DNA of 64,000 nt, from positions 62,001 through 126,000 of the forward strand of contig MERU01000013.1 in NCBI GenBank assembly GCA_001770725.1, written 5' to 3'. Position numbers and translations under genes: made by a program. Below are positions 15,757 to 25,455 of the stretch, one piece after another. The first letter of the stretch is position 1. Every line of letters starts with the position of its first letter. A model generated the notes under the pieces. That model was not told where the DNA came from. It was given only the letters and a program-made list of their open reading frames with translations, and ran no database searches. Source of the DNA: Burkholderiales bacterium RIFCSPHIGHO2_01_FULL_63_240. GTDB taxonomy: Bacteria > Pseudomonadota > Gammaproteobacteria > Burkholderiales > Burkholderiaceae_C.

Positions 15757-17076
15757 ATGCCCCTGTTTCACGTTTCTTCCCGCGGCCGCCAGGTTCGCCC
15801 GCGCCCCTCGCAACGGGCCTTGTCCTGCCTGGCCACCTGGGCCGCGCTGGGCCTGACAGGCTGCAGCTCCGAGCCCCTCCAAACCCCTGCGGGCCAGGCC
15901 GCGCGGCCACCCGCCGCCGTGGCCGCCGAGCCCGATGCGGCCGCGCCCAGCGACGCACAGCGCTTTGCTGCGTGGCGCGCCGAGTTCCGCGCCACCGCGC
16001 GCGCCGCCGGCATCAGCGAAGCCACGCTCAAGGCGGCGCTCGACGTGGCCGAGTTCCGCCCCCGCACCATCGAGCTCGACCAGGCCCAACCCGAGTTCAC
16101 GCGCAGCACCTGGGACTACCTCGACAGCGCCGTCTCGCCCACACGCGTCAGCAACGGCCAGGCCAAGCTGGCTCAGTGGCGCGCCCAGGCCGATGCTGCA
16201 GCAAGCCGCTACGGCGTGCCTGCACCCGTGCTGGTGGCCGTGTGGGGCATGGAGAGCAACTACGGACAAAACTACGGCGACGTGCCCGTGATCGACGCCC
16301 TGGCCACCCTGGCCTTCGAAGGCCGCCGCGAGGCCTGGGCACGTGGCGAGCTGCTGGCCGCGCTGAAGATCATCCAGCAAGGCGACGTCGACCACGATCA
16401 CATGATCGGCTCGTGGGCCGGCGCCATGGGCCAGACGCAGTTCATGCCCTCGGCCTTCCTGGCCCGCGCGGTGGACGCCGATGGCGATGGCCGCCGCGAC
16501 ATCTGGCGCAGCATGCCCGATGTGTTCGCCTCCACCGCCAACTACCTGCACCAGGCTGGCTGGGTGGCGGGCGAGGCCTGGGCGCCCGAGGTGAAGTTGC
16601 CCGAAGGCTTCGACGTGTCGAGGGCCGATCCCGGCGTGCGCCAGGACGCCAGCCAGTGGAACGACGAAGGCGTTCGCCTGGCCGACGGCTCACCGCTGCC
16701 CGCCATGGCGCAAGCCAGCATCCTGCAGCCTGCGGGTGCGCGCGGACCGGCCTTCCTGGTGGGGCGCAACTTCCGCGCCGTGCTGCGCTACAACAACGCC
16801 ACCAGCTACGCCTTGGGCGTGAGCCTGCTGGCCCAGCGAATCGACGGTGGGGCGCCCGTGCAGGCCGCCTGGCCGCGCGATCAGCGCGCGCTCAGCCGCA
16901 GCGAAATCAAGGCCCTGCAGGCTGCGCTCAACCACAAGGGCTTTGGCACCGGTCAGCCCGACGGGCTGGTGGGCCCGGCCACGCGCGGCGCCCTGCGGGA
17001 CTGGCAACGCAGCGTGGGGTTGCCCGCGGACGGCTTCCCGACGGCGGAGTTGCTGGCGCGACTGCAGGGGCAGTGA
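15757..17076 (+). CDS. MltB-type lytic murein transglycosylase (lipoprotein) with peptidoglycan-binding domain
   Basis: The 439-residue protein has a lipoprotein signal ending in LTGC. A transglycosylase domain of the MltB class follows, with catalytic glutamate in GMESNYGQNYG and the downstream AGAMGQTQFMPSAFL motif. The C-terminus has a PG_binding_1 domain, SRSEIKALQAALNHKGFGTG through GPATRGALRDWQ. It cleaves glycan strands of peptidoglycan to anhydromuropeptides at the outer membrane. I chose the ATG at 15757 because it starts the signal peptide; longer in-frame starts overlap DUF2834. It is separated from the next gene by a large palindromic region. Confidence 0.9.
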   Translation: MPLFHVSSRGRQVRPRPSQRALSCLATWAALGLTGCSSEPLQTPAGQAARPPAAVAAEPDAAAPSDAQRFAAWRAEFRATARAAGISEATLKAALDVAEFRPRTIELDQAQPEFTRSTWDYLDSAVSPTRVSNGQAKLAQWRAQADAAASRYGVPAPVLVAVWGMESNYGQNYGDVPVIDALATLAFEGRREAWARGELLAALKIIQQGDVDHDHMIGSWAGAMGQTQFMPSAFLARAVDADGDGRRDIWRSMPDVFASTANYLHQAGWVAGEAWAPEVKLPEGFDVSRADPGVRQDASQWNDEGVRLADGSPLPAMAQASILQPAGARGPAFLVGRNFRAVLRYNNATSYALGVSLLAQRIDGGAPVQAAWPRDQRALSRSEIKALQAALNHKGFGTGQPDGLVGPATRGALRDWQRSVGLPADGFPTAELLARLQGQ

Positions 17077-17117
17077 GCGCAGGGGATGGGTTGCCACGGG
17101 TGAGCAACGGTCACGGC

Positions 17118-17476
17118 GCAAGGGGGGCCTGCTCCGGGACCACGCTCGCGGGGCAGCACCGCGAACTGCTGTCTTCACCTCTTGAACACCAACCAAGTGG
17201 TTGCCGAGCCATGACACCGCGAATGGGCCCTGCGCAGGCCCCCCTTGCACCCTGACCGCGATACACCGTGGCAGGTGGCGAAGGAAGAAGAAGGGCGACG
17301 CAAGCGTCGCCCTTCTTCTTCCGCCAGCTCACGCAGTGCACGGTGGGTCGGGTTCGGTGGGTGGGGTGGGGGTGCGCCGGCCCGACATGTGCGGTGTCAT
17401 GGCTCGGCAACCACTTGGTTGGTGTTCAAGGGGCGAGGGCACAACCAGCTCGGTGGTGCCCCGCGCAGGGCCGGCT
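17118..17476. repeat. large imperfect palindrome with perfect 40-bp inverted repeat
   Basis: The 538-base gap between mltB-like and parB-like genes holds a nested palindrome. A perfect 40-bp inverted repeat lies at 17181-17220 and 17391-17430, with core motif AACCAAGTGGTTGCCGAGCC. Its centre nearly coincides with that of a perfect 18-bp hairpin at 17283-17322. Sequence between and outside these parts is also related when one half is reverse-complemented. Each half holds a smaller inverted repeat: GCAAGGGGGGCCTGC at 17118-17132 with its complement at 17234-17248, and GCCGGCCC at 17377-17384 with GGGCCGGC at 17468-17475. It looks like two facing copies of one structured element. Confidence 0.85.
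17283..17322. terminator. perfect 18-bp stem, bidirectional terminator-like hairpin
   Basis: GGAAGAAGAAGGGCGACG (17283-17300) pairs perfectly with its complement at 17305-17322 around a CAAG loop. The pyrimidine-rich 3' arm CCTTCTTCTTCC stands in for a T-tract on either strand. It is the centre of the larger palindrome and could end transcription from the mltB-like gene. Confidence 0.6.
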
Positions 17477-17614
17477 CACCCTCACCCCGCCCACCGAACC
17501 AGCGCACCAACCGACGCACGCAACACCCACTCAAATTGCCCCTCCACAAAGAACCTAAAATCCGCCCCCTTTGACACGCGTTGCCATGCCCACCCAGGGC
17601 GGCCACCGGGCGCC

Positions 17615-18445
17615 ATGAACATCACCGTCAGCGAAGAACTCAAGGCCTACATCGACCCCCTGACCCCCGACGAGCACGAGGCGCTGGAGCGCAGCCTGCT
17701 GGCCGAAGGCTGCCGCGATGCGCTGGTGCTGTGGGGCGACCTGCTGATCGACGGGCACAACCGCTACGGCATCTGCCAGCAGCACGGCATCCCCTTCCAG
17801 ACGGTGCAGCACCCGCACTTCAAGTCGATGGACGACGTGCACCTGTGGATGATCGACCAGCACCTGGGCCGCCGCAGCGTGTCCGACTTCCAGCGCGGCG
17901 TGCTGGCGCTGCGCAAGCGCGAGATCCTGGCGCAGCGTCGCGAGCGTGGTGCCGCGCCTTCGCCGGCATCGACATCGGCGGATCAGCTGACAAACCAGGC
18001 TGAACCCCCCGCCGCCGCCGAGCCCGCCCCGCTGAAGAACCGCACCGACATCGCCCGCGCCGCGCGCCTGAGCAGCAACCAGGTGGTGATGATCGAGAAG
18101 ATCCAGAACCAGGCCGTGCCCGAACTGGTCGCCGCCGTCAAGCAAGGCACCATCAGCCTGAACGCTGCCGCGGCGGTGGCCAGCCTGCCCGCCGACGAGC
18201 AGAAGGCCGCGGCGCTGGCCGGCAAGGACGAGCTCAAGCAGGCGGCCAAGCGCGTGCGCGAGGTCAAGCGCAAACCCACCACGGAACGCCAGGAACCGGG
18301 CGAGCAGCCCCAGGGCGATGAACCACCGTTCGAGCCCGGCTCAGGCCCGCACGACGAGGTGCAGGCCCTGCGTCAGCGCGTGGCCGAACTCACGGCGGAG
18401 AACGAGGCCTTGCGCCAGGAACTGGCGCAACTGAGGGCCGCCTGA
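17615..18445 (+). CDS. ParB/RepB-like nuclease-domain protein
   Basis: The 276-residue protein has a ParB/Srx-like N-terminal fold with LVLWGDLLIDGHNRYGICQQHGI (about residues 37-60), comparable to the IDGHxRxxA motif. A middle DNA-binding-like segment follows (LKNRTDIARAARLSSNQVVMIEKIQ). The C-terminus is a leucine-zipper-like coiled coil, VQALRQRVAELTAENEALRQ. No parA lies beside it, so it is an orphan relative and probably not the chromosomal partition protein. The ATG at 17615 begins the conserved domain; the in-frame extension to 17201 runs through the palindrome. It starts 185 bases after the 40-bp inverted repeat. Confidence 0.78.
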   Translation: MNITVSEELKAYIDPLTPDEHEALERSLLAEGCRDALVLWGDLLIDGHNRYGICQQHGIPFQTVQHPHFKSMDDVHLWMIDQHLGRRSVSDFQRGVLALRKREILAQRRERGAAPSPASTSADQLTNQAEPPAAAEPAPLKNRTDIARAARLSSNQVVMIEKIQNQAVPELVAAVKQGTISLNAAAAVASLPADEQKAAALAGKDELKQAAKRVREVKRKPTTERQEPGEQPQGDEPPFEPGSGPHDEVQALRQRVAELTAENEALRQELAQLRAA

Positions 18446-18446
18446 C

Positions 18447-19988
18447 TCAGGCCACCTTGAAGAAGGCCACCGACTCGACCAGGCTTTGAGACTGGGTCTT
18501 GAGGCTCTCGGCGGCGGCGGCGCTTTCTTCGACCAGCGCGGCGTTCTGCTGCGTGGTCTGGTCCATCTGCTGGATGGCCTGGGCCACCTGATCGACGCCA
18601 TTGCTCTGCTCGCGGCTGGCCGACGAGATCTCGCCGACGATGTCGGTCACGCGACGGATGGCCGTGACGATCTCGTCCATGGTGCTGCCGGCCTGCTCGA
18701 CCAGTTGCGCACCCCGGTCCACCTGCTCGACGCTCTGGCCGATCAGGCTCTTGATTTCCTTGGCGGCTTCGGCGCTGCGTTGCGCCAGGCTGCGCACCTC
18801 CGAGGCCACCACGGCGAAGCCTCGGCCCTGCTCGCCGGCACGCGCCGCTTCGACGGCCGCGTTCAGCGCCAGGATGTTGGTCTGGAAGGCGATGCCATCG
18901 ATCACGCCGATGATGTCGCTGATCTTGCGTGAGCTGTCGTTGATGCCCTGCATGGTCTGCACGACCTGGCCAACCACCTCGCCACCTCGCAGGGCCACGG
19001 CGGAAGCGCCCTGGGCCATCTGGTTGGCCTGGGCGGCCGAGTCGGCGTTGTGGCGCACCGTGCTGCCCACCTCTTCCATGGTGGCGGCCGTCTGCTGAAC
19101 CGCGGAAGCCTGCTCCTCGGTGCGCTGCGACAGGTCCAGGTTGCCCTGGGCGATCTGGGCGCTGGCCGTGGCCACGCCCTCGGCCGAGCCACGAACACCC
19201 GACACCACCTCAGACAGGCGTGACTGCATGGTGCGCAGCGAACCCAGCAGGCGGCCCAGCTCGTCGGTCGAGTCCACGTCGATGCGTTGCGCCAGGTTGC
19301 CAGCGGCCACCCCTTCGGCCACGTTCAGCGCCGAGGCGATCGGACGGGTGATGGAACGCGTCAGCCACAGCGCCGCGACCGCACCCACGACGACGCCCGC
19401 GATGGCCGCCAGCACCAGGATGTTGCGAGCCAAGGTGTAGGTGTCCTTGGCAGAGCTGCCCGCCGCACGGGCGCCCTGGCTGTTGATTTCGATGATCTTG
19501 ACCAGGTCGCCCGACGCCTCGTCGAAAAGCTTGTGCCCGTCACCTTCGAGCAAGGCGCGGGCCTGCTCGTTTTCGTTCTGACGCGAGTGCGCGATCATGC
19601 GCTCGTGCATCTGGCGGTAGGTGGCCCAATGCCCCGAGAACTTGGCGTACAGCGCCTTCTCTTCGGCCGATGAGATCAATGGTTCGTAAACCTTGATCAG
19701 GCGATCGAACTCGGCCTCCAGTTTTTGCATGTCGGCCTCGATGCGCTTCATGGCCGCTTCGTCCGTGTTGAGCACATGGCGGAACTCGAGGATGCGCTGG
19801 TCCGAGGTGTTGGTGTTGATCTGGTTCACCACCTCCACGCTGGGCAACCAGTTGTCGACGATTTCAGCTTCCTCTTTTGCCATGCGACCCATTTGCTGCC
19901 AGGCCAGCAAGGCCATGGCCAGGATGAGCAGGAGCAGACCCCCGAGGACGGCGCCCAGGCGGTGGGCGATGCTGGCAGACAGGCGCAT
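18447..19988 (-). CDS. methyl-accepting chemotaxis protein with four-helix-bundle sensor
   Basis: The 513-residue chemoreceptor has a first membrane segment ([19 protein letters not shown]), a helical periplasmic domain of the Tar/4HB_MCP type (about residues 35-185), and a second membrane segment ([20 protein letters not shown]). HAMP follows, then the signalling hairpin with [22 protein letters not shown]. The start at 19988 has a strong GAAGGAAAG site. It is convergent with the parB-like gene with one base between stops. The ligand is unknown. Confidence 0.93.
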   Translation of the reverse strand: MRLSASIAHRLGAVLGGLLLLILAMALLAWQQMGRMAKEEAEIVDNWLPSVEVVNQINTNTSDQRILEFRHVLNTDEAAMKRIEADMQKLEAEFDRLIKVYEPLISSAEEKALYAKFSGHWATYRQMHERMIAHSRQNENEQARALLEGDGHKLFDEASGDLVKIIEINSQGARAAGSSAKDTYTLARNILVLAAIAGVVVGAVAALWLTRSITRPIASALNVAEGVAAGNLAQRIDVDSTDELGRLLGSLRTMQSRLSEVVSGVRGSAEGVATASAQIAQGNLDLSQRTEEQASAVQQTAATMEEVGSTVRHNADSAAQANQMAQGASAVALRGGEVVGQVVQTMQGINDSSRKISDIIGVIDGIAFQTNILALNAAVEAARAGEQGRGFAVVASEVRSLAQRSAEAAKEIKSLIGQSVEQVDRGAQLVEQAGSTMDEIVTAIRRVTDIVGEISSASREQSNGVDQVAQAIQQMDQTTQQNAALVEESAAAAESLKTQSQSLVESVAFFKVA

Positions 19989-20077
19989 GGCTTTCCTTCG
20001 GAATGGCGGACACGACACCTGCGTATCGTCCCCCCAAGCTTGGACTTGAAGGAAAAATCGGCAAAAGTTGCAGTCCA

Positions 20078-20098
20078 GGCGCCCTCCGATGGGGCGCC
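20078..20098 (-). terminator. hairpin after rpe
   Basis: GGCGCCC (20078-20084) pairs with GGGCGCC (20092-20098), just beyond the rpe stop on the minus strand. The downstream T-run is poor (TGGACTGCAACTTTT), so this may be a weak or Rho-assisted terminator. Confidence 0.45.
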
Positions 20099-20103
20099 TT
20101 AAC

Positions 20104-20796
20104 TCAACGCGCCAGCTCGGCCCTCATCGCGTCGATCACGTCCTTGTAGCCGGGCTGGCCGAAGATGGCAGAGCCCGCCACGAAGGTGTCCGCACCGGCG
20201 TCCGCCACGCGGCGGATGTTGTCCACCTTGATGCCACCGTCGACTTCCAGGCGGATGTCGCGCCCGGAGGCCTCGATGACCTTGCGCACCTTTTCACACT
20301 TGCGCAGCGTGCTGTCGATGAAGCTCTGGCCGCCAAAACCTGGGTTCACGCTCATCAGCAGCACCACGTCGACCTTGTCGATGACCCACTCGAGCACGTC
20401 GATGGGCGAGGCGGGGTTGAACACCAGGCCGGCCTGGATGCCTTCGGCCTTGATGAGCTGCAGCGTGCGGTCCACGTGGGTGGAGGCATCGGGGTGGAAG
20501 GTGACGATGTCGGCGCCGGACTTGGCGAAGGCCGTGGCCAGGGCGTCAACGGGCTGCACCATCAGGTGCACGTCGATGGGCACCTTCGTGCCATCGGCTT
20601 TGACGCTGTGCTTGCGCAGGGCCTGGCAGACCATCGGCCCGAAGGTCAGGTTGGGCACGTAATGGTTGTCCATCACGTCGAAGTGGATCCAGTCCGCGCC
20701 GGCGTCGATCACGTTGCGCACCTCTTCGCCCAGGCGGGCGAAGTCGGCCGAGAGGATGCTGGGGGCGATGCGGAAGGTGCGTGGGTTGGACGACAT
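20104..20796 (-). CDS. rpe: ribulose-phosphate 3-epimerase
   Basis: The 230-residue TIM-barrel enzyme interconverts ribulose 5-phosphate and xylulose 5-phosphate in the pentose phosphate and Calvin cycles. The motifs are complete: [17 protein letters not shown] at the start, [33 protein letters not shown] and [12 protein letters not shown], covering the metal-binding His/Asp residues and the phosphate site. I use the ATG at 20796, the normal family start. A probable hairpin terminator follows the stop. Confidence 0.96.
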   Translation of the reverse strand: MSSNPRTFRIAPSILSADFARLGEEVRNVIDAGADWIHFDVMDNHYVPNLTFGPMVCQALRKHSVKADGTKVPIDVHLMVQPVDALATAFAKSGADIVTFHPDASTHVDRTLQLIKAEGIQAGLVFNPASPIDVLEWVIDKVDVVLLMSVNPGFGGQSFIDSTLRKCEKVRKVIEASGRDIRLEVDGGIKVDNIRRVADAGADTFVAGSAIFGQPGYKDVIDAMRAELAR

Positions 20797-20887
20797 GGGA
20801 GGGCGGTTCCTGGTGGGGCGGCGGGACACGGCTGGGCGCCGAAACCGCCATTCTAGGAAACCCGCCCGCCCGAAGCGCAAAAAGCGC

Positions 20888-22648
20888 TCAGTACCCGGCC
20901 GTGCTCTGTGCCATCAGCCACGGCAGCCACATCGACTTGCGCTGACGGGCGATGCACTGGCGGGCCGGCAGCTCGCCGCTGACGGACTTGTCGACCGCGT
21001 AGGCCACCCACTCGGCGTGCGCGTCGGTCAGCTCCAGCGTGGAGTAGCCCTGGCGGCTGCTGTCGAAGAACTGGATGTGGGGGTTGTTCAGGCGCACGGC
21101 GGGTGCGGCCAGCGCGCGGCCGATGAGGACCTTGGTCTGCGCGTCGGCCTTGGCCGCCAGCATCTCGGCCAGCGTCGACGAGGTCACCGAAGGCGTCATG
21201 AACTCGGCGCCCACGTAGTTGTCCAGCGCCAGCGGGTTGGCGTTGCCCCAGTCGTGCTTGATGTTGCTGGCCATGTAGGTGTGCAGGTCGCCCGTGGCCA
21301 CCAGGAAGTTGCTGACCTTGGCCTCGCGCAGGGCCCCGGTGAGCGCGCGGCGTTCGGCCTGGAAGCCGTCCCAGGCGTCGACGTTGAGCGGCGCCAGCTG
21401 CGTGCCCAGGAAGGTCACGGCCAGGCGGCCGAAGAAGGTCTGGTTGCCCATGAGCTTCCAGGTCGCGCGCGAGCCCGTCAGGCCATCGACCAGCCAGTTG
21501 AGCTGGGCCTTGCCCAGCAGGGTCTGCTCTGCGCTGCTGTACTTGGTGCAGCCCAGCGGGAAGTAGCGCTGGCCGAAATCGCCCTCGCCGCAGGCGTGCG
21601 CGCTGCGGTAGGTGCGGTTCTCGATCATGAACAGCTCGAGGAAGCCGCCGAAGTTGAACTTGCGAAAGACCTTGAGCGCTTCAAACGGGTGCGTGGCCTG
21701 CTTGTCGAAGCTCACGCGGGCGGGCACGTACTCGCTCCAGGCGCGCTGCGAGTCGAGCTTGAGGCGCCGCAGCAGGCCGGCGTCCGCGCCATAGGAGGCA
21801 TCGGTCGTGAACGGGTGGTCGGGCGCGCCCAGGGTGTCGCGGGCGTAGTCCCAGTAGCTGTCGTTGGCCGTCTCGTGGTCGTCGGGCACGCAGATCAGCG
21901 TGTGGCGCTCCATCAGGGCCTGGATGTGGGGGTCGCGGCGGATGGTGCGGTAGATGAAGCGGTAGTCGTTGACGTCGAGTGCCACCGTGCCCCCCGAGGG
22001 CAGCACCATGGTGCGGTCGGCAAACGGCAGGCTCTGGAAACGCGGATCGCCCGCGGTTTCGTAGATGAAGTCGCCCAGGTGCAGCACGTGGTCGATGCTG
22101 TCGTCGCGGGCCACATGGGCCAGGGCGCCGTAGTAGCCGTTGGTGTAGTCCTGGCAGGTCAGCAGGGCCAGCTTGTGGCGCTTGCGCTGGGCATTGGCGG
22201 CGGGCAGGGTGCGGCAGCGACCGGTGCGGCTGACGGTGCCGTCGTAGATGAAGCGGTAGTAGAAGGGCCCGCCCGAGGCCATGGCAGGCAGCTGGCCGTC
22301 GAGGTCGACCTTGACGGTGTGGTCGCGCTCGGGGCCGATCTCCTCGGCTCCCACGCGGGCCTGCACCAGCAGGGTGTTGAACTGGGCGTCGAGCGCCACC
22401 TGCAGGAACAGGGGCTCATTCGAGCGCACCGCCGCCGGGTCGATGTGGGTCCACAGGATCACACCGGTCTCGCTCGGGTCGGCCGACGCCACGGACAGGT
22501 CGAACACCCGGGCGGAATCGGTGCGCAGGTTGCGCGTGTCCAGTGGCACCAGGCCCAGGCTCATCCACGACACGGCGCGGGCCTGCCAGGTGACCATCAG
22601 GCCACCACCAGCGACCCCCAATGCAGACAGGAAACGACGGCGATCCAT
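20888..22648 (-). CDS. PhoD-like alkaline phosphatase, Tat-exported
   Basis: The 586-residue protein begins [16 protein letters not shown], a twin-arginine signal. The phosphatase domain carries PhoD-type metal sites: [26 protein letters not shown] and [16 protein letters not shown]. An N-terminal PhoD_N domain starts at about residue 45 ([23 protein letters not shown]). It should be a periplasmic phosphodiesterase or phosphomonoesterase that uses Fe and Ca ions. The start is supported by an AGGAG site. It lies 91 bases before the rpe start in the same direction. Confidence 0.92.
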   Translation of the reverse strand: MDRRRFLSALGVAGGGLMVTWQARAVSWMSLGLVPLDTRNLRTDSARVFDLSVASADPSETGVILWTHIDPAAVRSNEPLFLQVALDAQFNTLLVQARVGAEEIGPERDHTVKVDLDGQLPAMASGGPFYYRFIYDGTVSRTGRCRTLPAANAQRKRHKLALLTCQDYTNGYYGALAHVARDDSIDHVLHLGDFIYETAGDPRFQSLPFADRTMVLPSGGTVALDVNDYRFIYRTIRRDPHIQALMERHTLICVPDDHETANDSYWDYARDTLGAPDHPFTTDASYGADAGLLRRLKLDSQRAWSEYVPARVSFDKQATHPFEALKVFRKFNFGGFLELFMIENRTYRSAHACGEGDFGQRYFPLGCTKYSSAEQTLLGKAQLNWLVDGLTGSRATWKLMGNQTFFGRLAVTFLGTQLAPLNVDAWDGFQAERRALTGALREAKVSNFLVATGDLHTYMASNIKHDWGNANPLALDNYVGAEFMTPSVTSSTLAEMLAAKADAQTKVLIGRALAAPAVRLNNPHIQFFDSSRQGYSTLELTDAHAEWVAYAVDKSVSGELPARQCIARQRKSMWLPWLMAQSTAGY

Positions 22649-22784
22649 GCGGGTGCTCCTCTTGTAGCGATGTAAAGAACTGCCATTGCGCGGCGTCCGA
22701 TGTTCGGTGTCCAGCGTGACACCCCCATGAAGCGTCGGGACTTCCACCCGGACCTGTCCGGATCCATTGCCTAGAATGGCCCAC

Positions 22785-23159
22785 ATGAACCAGGCCGAAT
22801 TCACCTGCAGCGTGCAACCGAGCTACCTCGAAGAGCAAAGCGACCCGTCCTGCCACGAGTACGCCTTCGCCTACACCGTCACCATCGTCAACAGCGGCGA
22901 GGTGTCGGCGCAGCTGATCGCGCGGCACTGGGTGATCACCGATGCCATGGGCCAGACCGAGGAGGTGCGCGGCCTAGGCGTGGTGGGCAACCAGCCCCTG
23001 CTCAAGCCAGGCGAGCGCTTCGAGTACACGAGCTGGACGCGGCTGAACACGCCCCATGGAACGATGCACGGCACGTTCTTTTGCATGACCGAAGACGCCC
23101 GACTCTTCGAAGCGCCTGTGCCGGTTTTCATGCTGGCGCGCTCGCAGTCGCTGCACTGA
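22785..23159 (+). CDS. apaG: ApaG protein
   Basis: The 124-residue product is a DUF525/ApaG protein. It has the typical start MNQAEFTCSVQPSYLEEQSD, the core YAFAYTVTIVNSGEVSAQLIARHWVITDA and the GVVGNQPLLKPGERFEYTSW region, ending FEAPVPVFMLA. The fold is an immunoglobulin-like beta sandwich of unclear function. The ATG at 22785 matches the family start better than 22776 or the TTG at 22767. It is divergent from the phoD-like gene and is followed 14 bases later by the Gcr-type gene. Confidence 0.95.
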   Translation: MNQAEFTCSVQPSYLEEQSDPSCHEYAFAYTVTIVNSGEVSAQLIARHWVITDAMGQTEEVRGLGVVGNQPLLKPGERFEYTSWTRLNTPHGTMHGTFFCMTEDARLFEAPVPVFMLARSQSLH

Positions 23160-23173
23160 GGTCCAGCAAAACG

Positions 23174-25285
23174 ATGGCGGTCATCTCCAAGCTCCTGTCC
23201 CCCTTCACCCGTCAGGCCTGGTGGCCACGGCCCGGCAACGGTTTCGAGATCGAAGCCTGGCTGGACCAGGCCGATGCCGACGCGCCCCTGGTGGAGCGCC
23301 ACATCTGGCTGATCCGCACGCTGGACTGGGTGCGCCGTGGCGAGCCCGTCAGCGGCCTGCAGAACGTGGTGCGGCTGATCGATGCCAAGCCCGAGCGGCG
23401 CACCCGCGTGGTGGCCCTGCTGGCCGCCTTCTGGCGCGACACCGACGTGGCCGCGCTGCTGGCCGACTACGGTTTCTCGCCGCGCTCGGCCTTCCTCAAC
23501 GAGCTGGGCGAGCGCGTGCGGCGCCGCCTGCTGCCCGCCAGCCCGGAAACCGCCGACCTGTCGGTGCTGTTCAACCTGCTGTTCAGCGACCCGGGTGACG
23601 CCGACTGGCTGGCCCGGCTCGACGAATCCACGCTCGAGCAACTCGGAGCCTTGCTGGTCGACGGCCTGCGCGCGCCCACGGCTGGCGAGCCCACTGCGCT
23701 GACCGCGCGGGCCCTGGGCTGGCGCGACCCGTTCTGCGACGCCATGCTCTACCTGGCCGCCCAGGTGCGTGCCATCGGCTTTTCGCCGGCCTTTCGCTCG
23801 CGCATGGGCATCAGCCTGGGCCAGGACTTCGACGCGCCCGCGGCCACCAACGCCGACGCCAGCGCGCGCAACGCGTTTCGCCAGCTCGGCCACGTGGTCG
23901 AACGCCTGCGCGACGACATCGGTGCGCACCTCAAGGACCACGCCGGCGAGCCATGGTCGCCGAAGCTGCTGCAGGACGCCCAGTACCTGCGCGCGCTGCT
24001 GCACACCTGCGCCCAGGCGGCGCGGGGCCTGCACGGGCACCTCGACACGCAGGGCATCTCGGTCAACCTCGTGTTCCAGATCGACCAGCTGGCGGGGCGG
24101 TGCGAGCGCATCGAGCTGCTGCTCGACGCCGTGCTGGCGCCCGAGCCCACCCCGTCCCTGCACCACCTGCTGCTGACCCTGGTGCAGGTGGGCGAGCGCC
24201 GCCGCAGCGTGCGCGCGCTGTTCTCGCAGCACACCTCGCAGCTGGCGCGCCGCGTGGCCGAGCGCAGCGCCGAGACCGGCGAGCACTACATCACCCGCAA
24301 CCGCGCCGAATACGCCGACATGTTCAAGCGCGCCTGCGGTGGGGGCGCGGTGCTGGCCGGCACCACCTTCATGAAGTTCGCGGTGCTGGCGCTGGGCCTG
24401 TCGCCCTTCATGGCCGGCTTTGGCGCGGGCGTGAACTACGCGGTGAGCTTCGTGCTGGTGCAGTGGCTGCACTTCACGGTGGCCACCAAGCAGCCCGCCA
24501 TGACGGCGCCGGCCATGGCCGCCAAGCTGGCCGATGTGCGCAGCGACGAGGCGGTCGAGTCCTTCGTGGACGAGGTCGCTCACCTGCTGCGCTCGCAGGT
24601 GGCCGGCATCCTGGGCAACCTGCTGGTGGTGGCACCGCTGGTGCTGGGGGTGCAGCTGCTGATGATCCGGGCCTTCGACCACCCGCTCATCAACCAAGAA
24701 GAAGCCGAGCACGCGCTCCACGCCCTGACCCTGCTGGGCCCGACCCTCTGGTACGCGGCCTTCACCGGCGTGCTGCTGTTCGCGTCGAGCATCCTGGCGG
24801 GCTGGGCCGAAAACGCCTTCGTGCTGCACCGCCTGGACAGCGCGCTGCACTGGAACCCGCACATCCGCGCCTGGCTGGGTGCGGAGCGCGCCGCGCGCTG
24901 GTCGAGCTGGTGGCGCGACAACATCTCGGGCCTGGCGGCCAACATCTCGCTGGGCTTCATGCTCGGCCTGGTGCCGGTGATCGCCCACTTCCTGGGCCTG
25001 CCGCTGGACGTGCGCCACGTCACGCTGTCCACCGGCCAGGTCGCCGGTGCGCTGGGCACCCTGGGCTGGGGCATGCTGCACGAGCCGGCCTTCTGGTGGT
25101 GCGTGGCCGCCCTGCCGCTGACCGGCGCGCTCAACGTGGGCGTGAGCTTCACGCTGGCGCTGCGCGTGGCGGTGCGCTCACGCGGCGTGCGCGTCACCGA
25201 CCGCTCTCGCCTGTGGCGTGCGGTCGGCCGGCGCCTGCTGCGTCAGCCGATGTCCTTCCTGGTGCCGCCGCGCTCGGGGGGCTGA
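23174..25285 (+). CDS. Gcr-type 'site-specific recombinase' family membrane protein
   Basis: The 703-residue protein belongs to the family annotated as site-specific recombinase (Gcr of Neisseria). The N-terminal half is soluble and helical. The C-terminal half has several membrane segments, for example GAVLAGTTFMKFAVLALGLSPFMAGFGAG and ILGNLLVVAPLVLGVQLLM. I see no tyrosine or serine recombinase active site, and the membrane segments make DNA recombination unlikely. The family name should be read with caution. It sits between apaG and mltA. Confidence 0.82.
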   Translation: MAVISKLLSPFTRQAWWPRPGNGFEIEAWLDQADADAPLVERHIWLIRTLDWVRRGEPVSGLQNVVRLIDAKPERRTRVVALLAAFWRDTDVAALLADYGFSPRSAFLNELGERVRRRLLPASPETADLSVLFNLLFSDPGDADWLARLDESTLEQLGALLVDGLRAPTAGEPTALTARALGWRDPFCDAMLYLAAQVRAIGFSPAFRSRMGISLGQDFDAPAATNADASARNAFRQLGHVVERLRDDIGAHLKDHAGEPWSPKLLQDAQYLRALLHTCAQAARGLHGHLDTQGISVNLVFQIDQLAGRCERIELLLDAVLAPEPTPSLHHLLLTLVQVGERRRSVRALFSQHTSQLARRVAERSAETGEHYITRNRAEYADMFKRACGGGAVLAGTTFMKFAVLALGLSPFMAGFGAGVNYAVSFVLVQWLHFTVATKQPAMTAPAMAAKLADVRSDEAVESFVDEVAHLLRSQVAGILGNLLVVAPLVLGVQLLMIRAFDHPLINQEEAEHALHALTLLGPTLWYAAFTGVLLFASSILAGWAENAFVLHRLDSALHWNPHIRAWLGAERAARWSSWWRDNISGLAANISLGFMLGLVPVIAHFLGLPLDVRHVTLSTGQVAGALGTLGWGMLHEPAFWWCVAALPLTGALNVGVSFTLALRVAVRSRGVRVTDRSRLWRAVGRRLLRQPMSFLVPPRSGG

Positions 25286-25455
25286 GCCGCCTGGCCGTCA
25301 ACACCCCCAGCGCCATCACCGCCATCACCGCCCGGCGCTTCGTCGGGGGCTGCATCGTGCAGTTCGCCGTCGCGGCGCCCCGAGAACATCGTCCACCAGA
25401 TCAGGAAGACCAGCACCGCCAGCGCGAGCGCAGCTTCCAGCACAATCAGTCCCAT
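25243..25455 (-). CDS. small single-pass membrane protein
   Basis: This 70-residue minus-strand gene starts MGLIVLEAALALAVLVFLIWWTMFSGRR, one N-terminal membrane helix with a basic cytoplasmic edge. A Gly/Asp-rich, disordered tail follows. It overlaps the 3' end of the Gcr-type gene in antisense by 43 bases, and its start codon overlaps the divergent mltA start by 2 bases. Codon usage is like that of its neighbours, which supports a real gene, but no good ribosome binding site is visible. The function is unknown. Confidence 0.55.
   Translation of the reverse strand: MGLIVLEAALALAVLVFLIWWTMFSGRRDGELHDAAPDEAPGGDGGDGAGGVDGQAAQPPERGGTRKDIG

Noticed and set aside
17201-17614. N-terminal extension of the ParB-like protein
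   Set aside because: The in-frame extension crosses the palindromic element and has no domain; the ATG at 17615 starts the conserved region.
23174-25285. Site-specific recombinase as a sign of a mobile element
   Set aside because: The family name is historical; the protein has several membrane helices, no recombinase active site and a housekeeping context.
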